Source: Amaranthus tricolor
Taxonomy: Eukaryota > Streptophyta > Magnoliopsida > Caryophyllales > Amaranthaceae
NCBI RefSeq assembly: GCF_026212465.1
Contig: NC_080058.1
Span: 14,830,975-14,894,974 of the forward strand
Length of the DNA: 64,000 nucleotides
Direction of reading: 5' to 3'
The first letter of the stretch is position 1. The number at the start of each line of letters is the position of its first letter. This document shows, piece by piece, positions 13,479 to 26,580 of this stretch. Position numbers and translations under genes: made by a program. The notes beneath the pieces were generated by a model. The model did not search any database. It had not been told where the DNA came from and saw nothing but the letters and a program-made list of their open reading frames with translations.

Positions 13479-14290
13479 TGAAACATGGAACACATTATGA
13501 ACTTTTGCTAAACTCGGAGGTAAAGCCAACTCATAAGAAACTTCCCTGACTCTCCTTAAGATCTCAAAAGCTCCAATAAACTTCGGAATCAACTTTCCTC
13601 GAACTCCAAAACGCTGGACACCCCTCGTAGGTGAAACATTAAGGAAAACCTTGTCGCCAACCTCAAATTGCAACATCTTTCGACGATTATCAGGATAACT
13701 CTTTTTTCGGCTTTGTGCTGCTCTCATGTTCTGTTGAACAATCTTCAGAGCATCAATGGATTCCTGAATCACATATGGACCTTCGAGAATGGTCCTATCA
13801 CGCTTCCTTCCATAAAGAGCTTTATACGGTGCCATCCTAATTCTAGATTGGAAACTGTTGTTATAGGCGAACTCCACTATCGGTAATTTATCTTCCCAAG
13901 AACCTTCAAAGTCCAACACACAACATCTCAAAAGATCCTCTAAATTTTGAATAGTTCTCTCAGTCTGACCATCAATCGCAGGATGAAAAGCAGTACTCAA
14001 GCACAACTTACTCCCAAAAGCATCCTGCAACTTTTCCCAAAACCTCGATAAAAACTTCGGATCCCTATCCGAAACAATAGTCCTCGGAACACCATGAAGT
14101 CTGACAATCTCTCGGACATAGGTATCTGCTAATTGCTTGGCCCCCCAAGTATTCTTCATCGGCACAAATCTAGCGACCTTGGTCAATTTGTCAACAATGA
14201 CCCAAATAGCATCATTCCCTCGCTGGGTCCTTGGTAGCCCTACCACAAAGTCCATAGAAATCGAGTCCCACTTCCAATCTGGGTCTTCAA
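13479..14290 (-). pseudogene. Integrase core domain (element A)
   Basis: The catalytic core begins at [15 protein letters not shown], with the first Asp in MDFV, the second in VSDRDPKF and the Glu in GQTERTIQ, so the D-D-E triad is visible. The C-terminal GPY-like module ([11 protein letters not shown]) follows. The N-terminal HHCC zinc-binding part is missing: the upstream frame jumps from FELK directly to a frameshifted copy of the segment just before the core (about 14260-14290), implying a deletion of roughly 200 bp. Integrase inserts the cDNA into the chromosome; this copy cannot be active. Confidence 0.85.
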
Positions 14291-15060
14291 TTCAAATTGA
14301 TTTGGAACACACAATCTACCATTCATCCTCAACTCTCCTCTTTCTCCTAACTCAAAAGCATCAGTCTCATTTTCCTCAACTCTATGGATCAACTCAACAA
14401 TCTCTGGATCCTCAAGTTGTGCCTCAATTATACGATCAAACAAAGTGGGTTGTATAGTCATTGCTCCCAAATACTGACCAGTCTCGTGTCGACTACAAAT
14501 CTCTAATCCCCAACTATGCATCTTATGATACAACTCCCATGGTACAGACATAATGGCATTCATAGATACTCTCGGTCTCCTACTCAAGGCATCAGCTACC
14601 TTATTCACTTTTCCAGGGTGGTACACAATTTCAAGATCATAATCCTTAATAACCTCAAGCCACCGCCTTTGGCGCATGTTCAATTCCTTTTGGTTGAAGA
14701 CATAACTCAAATTTTGATGATCAGTGTAGATCTTACACGGTAACCCATACAAATAATGTCTCCACAACTTCAAAGCAAAGATCACTGCAGCAAGTTCAAT
14801 GTCATGCACGGGGTAATTCACCTCATGTGGCCTTAACTGCCTCGATGCATAAGTTATGACCTTTCCTTCTTGCATAAGTACACAACCAAAACCTTTGAAT
14901 GAAGCATCACAATAGACCTCGAATGGCTTGCTACAATCAGGCATTGCTAAAACAGGGGCGATAGTAAGTCTTTTCTTTAATTCCTCGAAAGCAATTGTGT
15001 GCCTCTCATTCCACTGAAATCGTATCCCTTTCTTCAACAGCTTAAACATGGGACGAGCAA
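14291..15060 (-). pseudogene. RNase H domain and linker (element A)
   Basis: A Ty3/gypsy RNase H follows the [20 protein letters not shown] carries the first catalytic Asp, HDIELAAV the Glu, YTDHQNL the second Asp and VADALSR the last Asp. The linker [12 protein letters not shown] leads to the missing integrase zinc finger. The frame is open for about 250 codons but disconnected from RT by lesions at 15050-15125. Confidence 0.85.
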
Positions 15061-15992
15061 CCTTAGAAAAGTTTTCAACATATTTCTTATAGTACCCAGC
15101 TTATCCCAAAAGCTCCGAACTTCAGTCATAAATCTACAGAAATTCCACCCTTAGACACCACATGACCTAGAAAAGAAATTTCCTCAAGCCAAAACTCACA
15201 CTTACTAAACTTCCCATACAATTTCTCTTTTCTCAAAAGCTCCATAATCATTCTCAAGTGTTCTTCACGTTCTTCCCCATTCCTTGGATATACCAAAATA
15301 TCATCGATAAAAACAACCACTAATTTATCCAAATAAGGATGAAGATAACACTGCATCAAATTCATAAATGCTGCAGGTGCATTTGTTAACCCAAATGGCA
15401 TCACCAAAAACTCATAATGTCCATATCGGGTCCGAAATGCTGTTTTAGGAACATCCTCATTGGCTATCCTCAATTTTTGATATCCAGACCTTAAATCAAT
15501 CTTCGAGAACACCTGAGCGCCTTTTAGCTGATCAAACAAATCATCTATCCTGGGCAAAGGGTAACGGTTCTTAATGGTGATCTTATTAATCTCCATATAA
15601 TCAATACACAATCTCATCGTTCCATCCTTCTTCTTCACAAATAGAACAAGGGTTCCCCAGGGTGACACACTAGGTCGGATAAAACCTTTCTCCAATAACT
15701 CATCCAATTGCATTTTCAAATCAGCTAACTCAGCTGGAGCAAAACGGTACGGAATCTTAGAGATAGGGGTAGCATCAGAAATTAGATCAATATGAAAGTC
15801 AACCTCTCTCCTTGGAGGTAAAACAAGTAGATCCTCAGGGAAAACATCAGGGTAATCACAAACAATTGGAGTTTGCTCAAGATTTAACTTGATTTTCTCC
15901 TCACTACTAGCAATAAAACACAAATATCCCTCATCTCTATGTTTAATCATCTCAATGGCTTGAAATGCAGAATTGGTCTGAATGGGAAACAC
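15061..15992 (-). pseudogene. Reverse transcriptase domain (element A)
   Basis: RT motifs in order: [43 protein letters not shown], the [12 protein letters not shown] loop and the active-site FIDDIL near 15300. After GGISVDL a stop is followed by a shifted frame (TEVRSF), showing a small deletion in the connection to RNase H. RT copies element RNA into cDNA in the cytoplasmic particle; here it is a relic. Confidence 0.88.
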
Positions 15993-16215
15993 AAATTCTT
16001 CCTAATCAAACATTCTCCACCTGGAGCCTTAACCCGAACGATCTTCTCTTTACACAAAATCTCCACATGATGACGTCCCAACCAGTCCATCCCCAAAATA
16101 ATATCATATGTACCCAACTCAAACACTATTAAATCGGTACGTAGATAGTTGTCCGAAATCTCAAGAGGGAAATTAGAAAAGATACGGTCTATAGGAATGG
16201 TGAACCGTCAAGTAA
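15993..16215 (-). pseudogene. Protease remnant (element A)
   Basis: Minus-strand translation in a broken frame gives FPLEISDNYL, DLIVFELGTYDIILGMDWLG and the run to KEKIVRVKAPGGE, the C-terminal half of a retropepsin-like protease. The part carrying the D-T/S/C-G active site is absent, removed by the same deletion that took gag. Confidence 0.75.
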
Positions 16216-16342
16216 TGGAATTTTTAGGAAGAGTTGTTTTGAAAATCATTTGAAATTCAATTTTTTTTTTCTTTTTGTTTTTTTAAAGTCGGCTATCGAG
16301 CCTTTCACATGGAACTAAAATTCCAGGATTCGAGTAACTTTA

Positions 16343-16354
16343 GCTCTGATACCA
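16343..16354 (-). other. Primer-binding site, initiator-Met type (element A)
   Basis: The minus strand reads TGGTATCAGAGC, complementary to the 3' end of plant initiator tRNA-Met, two bases after the LTR end ...CTGCTACA. This fixes 16357 as the LTR border. Confidence 0.9.
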
Positions 16355-16356
16355 CG

Positions 16357-18470
16357 TGTAGCAGAAGCGGCACTCTCGATACATAATTAACATTATTAAT
16401 TATACTTAAGATAAATAATGCGGAAGTGTAAAACGCCAAACTGCTAAAAAAACATAAGTACATCATAGTTATCAAAGTCACCAAGTAAAATCAATGCAGC
16501 TAAATCCTCGATAGAATAATTAAAGTTGCGGCTTGGATCGAAACCTAAGCTAAATTTTCTAGCAAAATACTGTCATCCATAATACGGATGACAACCGATT
16601 AAATCAGTCAGCGATAAAGCCGAGTACAATTTCCTCAACAAGCTTAAGATGCGATAGTTAAATCATGCTTACAAAATAATCATCAAGCACAATATAGAAG
16701 GTTATTACTTATTATTGACCTTTACTAAGCAATTAAGTTATATTCTCAATACTTGTAGAAGTTCATTACTACTACTAAATACTTGGTGACCTTAATGCTT
16801 ATTTAATCAAGTTCAATTAAGCCTCATAACTTTACCATCATAGCACATCACAAGATCACAACAATAATGACAACTCATATATGTAAGGTCTGGTTAGGTG
16901 AGGACCGTAGTCCTAAACCCTAACTGTGGTGGGAGTCGTCACTCCTCTCAATACTGTTATGCTCGAGACTTCACAGGATGGGTTTTTCTCGGACCCCCTG
17001 TCTGACACCGCATTTTACGTGCCGGCTAACACGGACGCCGGGATTTTACATGCCGGTCCATGGTTCAACGTTATCTTACTAAAAGGGTCATACAATCAAT
17101 ATAATGCAATATCAAACAAGACTCTAAACGAAATAGTTTACTTCTTATAAGTCAAACTTTCACTAGTCAAAATTTTGACAATTCTACCCTTTTAATAGAA
17201 ACAAATTACTAGTATCTAATCAATTAATATTAATTAAATAACAAAACTTCGTAGCTATACTTAGATTCCTGAGGCTAAACTAAGTCATTATTATGTCATA
17301 AATAATCATAAAAGTCAAGGGTAATATTTATAAGTACTTAATAACGTATTTTATCAAATAACTAGTAAAAAAATAGTAAAACGGATCTATCATAACTATC
17401 AAAAACATAATCCGACAAGTTATTAAGGGTCCAAAATCTAAATGAAATAAGTTTTCAAGAAAAACAACACTAAGCATTTTAACAAATTTGTTTGACTATT
17501 TTACCGATAAACCGATTAATAATTCTTTATAATTACTTGAGTCCAAAATTTTAAAAAAAAATTATCAAAACACCAAGATGATATGGAATCATTTTAGAGA
17601 CATAAGTTTATTTAACTAGTAAAATTCATATATATCTATATTATCATCTTAATAAAAAATTTCCATATATATGACATTTTTTTCAAGTGTCCCAAAAGTA
17701 TTATTGTTTTGATGAAAATATCACTAAACTAAATATGACTTTAATATTACCATATAAAGTTTAAATGATTAAAATAAAATCATGTTGATCATGCTTTTAT
17801 ATTATCGAGTAGCCACAAATAAATATCACATAACGAGAGAGTTAAGAAAATGTGTACCATTTTCCTCCAAAGGTGGTGCTAAACCAAGTAAGAGAATAAT
17901 AGTAGGAAAATAATAACTTAAAGAAATAAGCTCCAAAAGAGAAAGTCTTCAAGGCTCCAAGCTTCAAAGAAGTAGATCTTTAATTACCCAAAAGATAATG
18001 ATATCCAAGCTCCAAAAGATAATACTTGACTTTTCAAAAGTTGATGATTATTGGCTTAAGAAGTGATAAGATCAAGCTCTATCTTCATTTGATTCTTCAA
18101 CTAATAAAAAGGGTATAAAGTTAGTAAGATGTTAGTGAAGTGAAGATATAAGAAAGAATGGTAGAAAGATTTGATGATGGGGGTGCAAGTGATCTCATGG
18201 CTAAGGAGGAGTATTTATAATGAGTTTTTGGTAACTTTTTAGTTCATAAGATTGTATGAAAAAGAGTGTTAGGGGTATAGAAGAAGGTTAACTTGTGCAA
18301 GTGATTTAGAGTGTGTAAGTGAATGTGTAAGAGTTGGAGTGTGTAAGTGGATGTGTAAGAGTTTGGAGTGTAGAAGAAGGTAAACTTGTGTAAGGAAATG
18401 ATAATAGCTTGTGTAAGTGATGAACATTATGGATTGATGTAGAAAGGATTTTAGTTCTTTATAAGCACTA
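16357..18470 (-). repeat. 5' LTR of Tekay-like element A
   Basis: The LTR ends (minus sense) at 16357 next to the primer site. A conserved GC-rich block at about 16880-17090 matches one in the LTRs at 25430-25640 and 31730-31920, including the hairpin GGAGTCGTCACTCC. A TATA box, TATAAATACTCC, lies on the minus strand at about 18210-18221, with tandem GTGTAAG-type repeats in U3 beyond it (18250-18420). The outer end is rearranged: instead of a start matching 13202 it enters a palindrome and an inverted LTR tip. No target duplication is recognisable. Short open frames inside are not genes. Confidence 0.75.
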
Positions 18471-18535
18471 AAATATTTTAGTGCTTATAAAGAACCAAAA
18501 TCCTTTCTACATCAATCCATAATGTTCATCACTTA
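18414..18535. repeat. 122-bp near-perfect palindrome
   Basis: Arms of 61 bp meet at 18474/18475 (TTTTAGTG...; centre AAAATATTTT). Only one mismatch was seen (ttagtt versus aaccaa). It could form a long hairpin with no loop. It lies at the outer edge of the LTR and marks a fold-back event. Confidence 0.95.
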
Positions 18536-18638
18536 TACTTATGTTGTTTTTATAGTATTTAAGCAAACCTTATGTTATATTTTCTCAGTTGTAAGATTTT
18601 TTTTACTTATGTTTTGAACGGTTTTAGTTTAAATGGTT

Positions 18639-18730
18639 TTTAGCAGTCCAGCATTTTACACTTTCGCATTATTTATCTTAAGTATAATTATTAATGTTAA
18701 TTATGTATTGAGAGTGCCGCTCCTGCTACA
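18639..18730 (+). repeat. Inverted copy of an LTR 3' tip
   Basis: This stretch is the reverse complement, with several differences, of 16357-16450: both carry the GAGAGTGCCGC...CTGCTACA end. It therefore reads as an LTR 3' end on the plus strand, but no primer site follows (GATTTAACTG). Either the whole 16357-18730 block has LTR-tip inverted ends or a second LTR fragment inserted in opposite orientation. Confidence 0.7.
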
Positions 18731-18829
18731 GATTTAACTGTTGAAAATGTAATAATCGAATTTAATGATAATGAAAATATGATCGTTGATGAAGAAAATC
18801 ACACTACTAGACTGTGTGAAGGTATGTGA

Positions 18830-20440
18830 AGTATGTGTTCAACATATTCAAAGTAAGTGTTTATAGTATATGAAGTAGGTGTTTATGATAAATAACAATT
18901 ATTTATGATATGCATATGGCATTCAAAGTAGGTGTTTATGGTATATGAAGTAGGTTTTTATGATATGAAAAGTAGGTGTTTAGTTTATTAAAAGTAGATT
19001 TTCGATGATTATGGAGTAGATGTTTATGGTATATAAAGTAGATATTTATGTTATGTCAAGTAGGAGTTTATACTTTAAAGCAGGTATTAATTGAATGCAG
19101 AATTGGTGTTTATAGTATATAAAGTAGGCGTTTATTGTATGAAAAGTAGGTACTTATGATATGATAAGTTGGTGTTTATCATATGAGAAGTAGGTGTTAA
19201 TTTTATTTAGTTATTTTTTTTTTTTGAAAATTAGGAACTTTTATTTATAAAAGAAGAGACCAACAACATTTAAAGAGATATCTAATGTACCTCTCAAGCA
19301 TAAAAATACGCGTAGTAAAAGAGCCATTGAGGAAACATAAGATGTAGGACACCGTTTAAAAGAAAGTGGACAAGTCACTATACACACCAAGACCATGCCT
19401 AAAGGAGCTGTACAAAAACCTCCTAGTCCAATAGGACATACACTTGACGGTGAGCCACAGCCTGACTCACCTACGCACCTAAGAACCAAAAATAAAATAA
19501 CATACACCTTGGAAGAGCCACGAGACAGGCCCCCCAAAAACACCAACCAAACCCCAACAATAAGAGTCTAATAAACACCGAGAAAAACTAACCCTAGAAC
19601 TAGTATAAGACATGGACGTCAGCTGCTAGAAACCAAATTTGTGAAGTGATAAAACCCATCCATCCCACCAAACCATGACAACTAAAAAAGAGCGGACAAC
19701 CAGCACCATCAGGCCCTCAACATGTGGTGGTGGTGGCCAACACCACCAGTTTAAAGAATACTAAGTAGGTGTTTATGGTATATGAATTAGGAGCTTATAA
19801 TATGTCAAGTATGTGTTATGGTATGTGAAGTAGGTGTTTATGATATGTGAATTAGGTGTTTACGTTATTTGAAGTATGTGTTTATTGTATATCAAGTAGA
19901 TGATCTTTTTAAGACGCACACATGTATACCTACTATTATTTTTAGGTATTAGTCACAAGATGCAAGAAAAAATGAATTTTTGGATACTCTTAATGATCAC
20001 ATAAACTTTGTTAATGTGTATGTTATAGTTATGTTTATTCTATGCAAAGTATATCTTCATGGTTTATATAATATTCCTAAGTTTTTCTTAGTATTTAAAG
20101 TAGGACTAGTTCTTTGTTATATTCAAACTAGGTGTTTATGGTATGCAATGGTGTTTATGGTATGTAAAGTAGGTGTTTATCATATGTGAAGTAGGTGTTT
20201 ATGGTATATAAAGTAGTTGTTTATCAAATGTAAAGTAGGTTTTGATAATATGTAAAATATGTTTTTATAGTATGCAAAGTAGATGTTTATGGTATGTGAA
20301 GTAGGTGTTTATGGCATGTGAAGTATGTGTATATGGTATGCCAAGTAAGTAATTATGGTATGTGCAATAGGTGTATAGTATATGTAGAGTTGGTGCTTAT
20401 GGTATGCAAAATATGTATTTATGATTTGAATTAATTATGA
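18830..20440. repeat. Degenerate minisatellite-like array, about 20-25-bp unit
   Basis: Dozens of copies of variants of AAGTAGGTGTTTATGGTATG occur between 18830 and 20440, interrupted by a LINE-like fragment at 19213-19755. Units are irregularly spaced and diverged. No gene is supported here; the 69-codon frame at 19980 is made of repeat units. Confidence 0.85.
19213..19755 (-). mobile_element. 5'-truncated LINE-like 3' fragment
   Basis: On the minus strand a ~540-bp non-array sequence ends with an AATAAA-type signal (about 19245), then a 13-base A-run (19225-19213), and sits within the minisatellite-like array as a clear insertion. A poly(A) end and 5' truncation are typical of LINEs. A 101-codon open frame on the minus strand (19241-19546) has no recognised domain. 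No convincing target duplication was found, so a retrocopied RNA is an alternative. Confidence 0.4.
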
Positions 20441-20803
20441 TTTAAAACAAAAAAAGCTAAGGATGAAGGCTATAGTGGGTGCAGATCTGATCAACTAATA
20501 TAGAGGCAAAGAAGGATTGTCAATTTTTCCACCGTGCCAAGCTTGTTCAACCGTTAGTCAAACTCATTTTCACTCCTTTTAACCCTAGTTCTGATTTGAT
20601 AAAAAGGATTTAGTGGTATTTCCACTATATCAAATACATCATATACACTAATATAGCCTTAGATGTTTTGAATGTTTTGAATCCAATTTAAAGGGTCAAA
20701 GTGTACAACCAAAAAGGTATAATGCCTGATGATAATTTTTGAAATTTCACCTTTAATAAATCGTCAAATTCAAAAGATGTCACATTAGCAACTTGAGAAA
20801 AGT

Positions 20804-21327
20804 AGGGGTGCGCAAAATGAGACCGACCAACAATTCAGACCGTAACTGGTTGAGATCGGACCTAAACCGGACCATAGCAGTTGCATTCGGTCCGATCTCT
20901 GGGTCTTACTTATTCTTCATTCCGGATTTTCGATCCGATCCAATCTAAGCCCGAAAAAATCAAGTTAGACCGAATATATATAAAAGTAATTTTGAAGAGG
21001 AATAATATTCACGATTTTTTTGTATATACTTATTTAAAGGACTTTATATTTTTTATTTCTAACACAAAAAAATTTTTTAACTCAAATATTTTAATTTTAT
21101 AATAATTAATTTGCTAAATTATTTTAAATCAACCATTTTTTAATTTATTTTTGGTATCAAAAAAATGCTTTCGGTCTAATCGGTCTAAACCCGGACCAGA
21201 CTGGATTAGACCGAGATCGAACCGGATGGATCCAGTTTGATCTCCGGTCTTAATATATTCAAAATTTTGATTTCCTGGTCCAACAGGTTATTGATTCGGT
21301 TCGGATTTTAGACCGGTGCACACCCCT
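20804..21327. mobile_element. hAT-like MITE (non-autonomous DNA transposon)
   Basis: Ends are inverted: AGGGGTGCGCA at the left and TGCACACCCCTT at the right, followed inward by matching GACCG / CGGTC-rich blocks. The AGGGGTGTGCA-type terminus with GGTCCGGTT-type subterminal sequence is common in plant hAT-like MITEs. No transposase is encoded. An 8-bp target duplication was sought and not clearly found. Confidence 0.6.
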
Positions 21328-23084
21328 TGCAAGTTAAATTGAAGAATAAGAGAAAGCTCAGGTTATATTTGAACTTTTTGATTTTTTCTTTTGATTTTTG
21401 TGTTTTTTCTTTTATTTAGTTTAAGGCCGGTCGATTTTGAGTTGGTTCTACAAAAGCTCACTCGACCTGCTAATCCGATCTGAATCAAACCCGAAATATG
21501 TGGGATTAGATTGAGACTTTTAACTCAATTAATTAAACGGGTTAATCCGACTTAATTTGTTTATTAAATGGGTTAGGTTCAAGTCAAAATTTTAAAGCTA
21601 AAACAAACTTGTCTAACCCATTTAATTAAACGAGTTATTTTCGAGTTTAATTAATAAATATAACTTAAACTTAATTTGATCATTTACTTCTTTTTTTTTC
21701 TATGTTTCATTGTAAATAAAAAATAAACAATTTAGGAATCAAAAATTTTAAATTAAGGCATAAAAAATTAGATGTAGTCAATGTTGAAAACCTTAGAATG
21801 AAAACAAAAAATTAAACAGGTTAAGTGGGTCGAAATCAAGTTAACTTAATATATTACAGGTCATTATAGAGTTGTGATATTTAACTCAATTAACTGAACA
21901 TGTTAGATTTAGATGAAGAGATTTATAACCTATGTATATATGACCAAACGCAAAACTAACCCAAGTTAATCTGTTTGAGCATTTTCCTTGAAACACCGTC
22001 TCAAAGGAGAAATTGTGTAATAAAAAAGTGTAGTTTAATAGTTTTCGAGGGGAAGAGAAGATGAACTTTTGTCATTCTATGACTTTTAATGGGAATATAT
22101 GATAAAAGGTGGAGAGAGGATTTACTCAAGTAACGTTACCATAATTGCACTAGCAAAGTGGTAGGGACCCAAAAAAAAAAATTGAGATTCTTTTGGTAAA
22201 GATCAAATTGAGGTAGCTTGTTGGTGCTTTGGGGATGGGCGCAAATTGCCAAAGTTGACTTTATGAAATAAGTTTGAAAAATAATTAGTCTTTTGAAAGA
22301 TCATTTTGAGACGTATTTTAAATTTAATTTATTAAAAATTAATATTTACTTGTTTTATTTTTAATATTAATTTATATTATTCTTAATGCTTACCTACTGT
22401 ATCTTTAATGTTTATTTTCAATATTTTAAATGTCTATTTATATTATTCTTAATATATACTTATAATATATTAAAAAATATATAATAGATCAGCCAAATTA
22501 GAAATAATTTCTAAAAACAACCTATCTTACAAGATTTGTGTTTGAAGAAATGTCATAGCCTTATATGTTATTATTTACTTCCATCTTTAGATGGTAATGT
22601 GAGATAATAAACATCCATTATAATTTATTTTTGTCTATTTTATCTATTTTTAAATAGTAGGTGAAAAATAAATTATATGATAAGTGAAAGCAAAGTAGAG
22701 GTAATTTAGAGATTATATTGAGTTTTTTTTTTTTTGTTAAATATAGAAATAGTGTATGAATTGTGAAACAACAAAAAAGATAATAAATGCAAGTATTAGT
22801 AGGTGTTTTGATATAATAATTAACTTACAAAACTTTATCTTCTTTATGTACAAATAGATAATATTTTGTTTATTAATTGATGGCAACCGTTTATTGTTAT
22901 GCATCAACAATTTTTGAACAAATTAATTTTATCTGCATGTTCAAAATCAGCTAGTCGAATTAATTTGTCAAATCAACTATCAACTACCAGTTATTTGTCA
23001 ATCCCCTTATATACAATAATTGCTCCTAAAATGATACCTATGCTATGGAAAACTATGAAGTACCAGCTGTTTGTTAATCCCCTT
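21328..23084. other. AT-rich intergenic DNA without recognisable gene
   Basis: No coding region is supported. 21430-21910 contains GGGTTAGGTTCAAGTC-like motifs and their complements, suggesting an old decayed MITE. The remainder is AT-rich unique-looking sequence. Confidence 0.6.
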
Positions 23085-23210
23085 TATAATCCCAATTATT
23101 TTAGCACAATTCTCTTTAGATCATATTAAAAAAAAAAAAACACATCATTATGATAAGTGTTTTGTTTAATATGATTAGAAGAGAATTGTGCTAATATAAT
23201 TGGGATTATA
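23085..23210. repeat. Hairpin-forming inverted repeat
   Basis: Arms 23085-23128 and 23167-23210 (44 bp each) are complementary with few mismatches and flank a 38-bp loop containing an A-run. RNA from either strand would fold into a long stem. It may be a small fold-back MITE or a source of small RNA; no coding potential. Confidence 0.85.
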
Positions 23211-23783
23211 GAGGTTTTATTTGTTGAATGTACAAATGCGATATTTTGAGCACACAAATAACTAATTAAAAAATCATATTTGATAAAGTTTACTAAACCT
23301 ACATTATATATTGAAGTTGAGTTCGTTCACATATACGTGCTTGTGAAGAAGATCCACTCTTAATCAGGTGTTAATGGAATAACCAGCAAGTTATATTGGG
23401 TTATCAAGTATCATACATTTTCTTTGTCAATACGAAAACATAGGTGGCTTTTTCTTCTTTATAATCTCCCTTATATATGAACTCATCCTTGACATGTAAC
23501 TTGATTGAGTTGTTCAATGGGGCGGATCGGGTGTTTTTCTATCAAGTCTGGTGAAAATATTAATAGGTTAGACTATTTTGAAAGCCATTTGACCCGTTAG
23601 TATTCGACCTGTTTTGATCCGACCAATATATTTACAATCTTTATTTTATTAAATGAATAAATTTTCTAGTGGTGCATAGGATATAATTGTGTTTGGTTAT
23701 TTAATTATACATTTGTTTCTTCTATAGGCATTACCATAGTATAATCAAAATTAACATTTGAATAAGTAGCAATTTTCTGTGTA
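23211..23783. other. Intergenic DNA, with a decayed MITE-like piece
   Basis: No gene is seen. 23515-23630 has GGCGGATCGGGT and a near-complement GATCCGACC, resembling a worn MITE. The target duplication CTAGC (23784-23788) of the next element follows directly. Confidence 0.5.
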
Positions 23784-23788
23784 CTAGC

Positions 23789-26277
<2,489 letters not shown>

Positions 26278-26279
26278 CT

Positions 26280-26292
26280 TGGTATCAGAGCC
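26280..26292 (+). other. Primer-binding site, initiator-Met type (element B)
   Basis: TGGTATCAGAGCC begins two bases after the LTR end and matches the 3' end of plant initiator tRNA-Met. Confidence 0.93.
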
Positions 26293-26580
26293 AACGTTAT
26301 TCGAACGGTCGGATCTTCTTATCCGATACTAGGAAACTCCGTGATAAATTACGTTTTTGAAAAAAAAAATTAGTATTTTAAAGGAAATTTGTTTTATGTG
26401 TTTTATGTGTTTAAAAAAATGATTTTCATTTTAAAATATAGCTTATGCAACACTTCCCTACTTTATTAAAAGATTCCAAGAGGTAGTAGTACAGGGTATA
26501 TCGTAAGAGGTGAACCTTTGGAGATCATTATGATGGTTTACACCAGGAGTTTGAAGTTGAAGATAAAGTAATTTTTGGAA
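26293..26580 (+). other. Short leader where gag is missing (element B)
   Basis: About 290 bp of AT-rich DNA, including A/T runs, separates the primer site from the first recognisable protease residues. No gag capsid or zinc-knuckle signature is seen in any frame. Confidence 0.7.

Larger units (their letters stand above)
13203..16356 (-). mobile_element. Tekay-like Ty3/gypsy element A, internal region (decayed, no gag)
   Basis: Read on the minus strand: primer site (16354-16343), protease fragment, RT, RNase H, integrase core, chromodomain, polypurine tract. The order and the C-terminal chromodomain place it in the chromoviruses, Tekay/Del type by overall similarity. Only about 140 bp separate the primer site from the protease fragment, where a complete element carries a gag of more than 1 kb. 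Several frameshifts and deletions make it non-functional. A T-run at 16260-16285 lies at the deletion region. Confidence 0.85.

Noticed and set aside
16926..17150. 74-codon open frame in the element A LTR, and the 78-codon counterpart at 25366-25602
   Set aside because: Both lie in the shared GC-rich LTR block, on the strand opposite to element transcription in each case. Similarity reflects LTR homology; there is no start conservation or domain.
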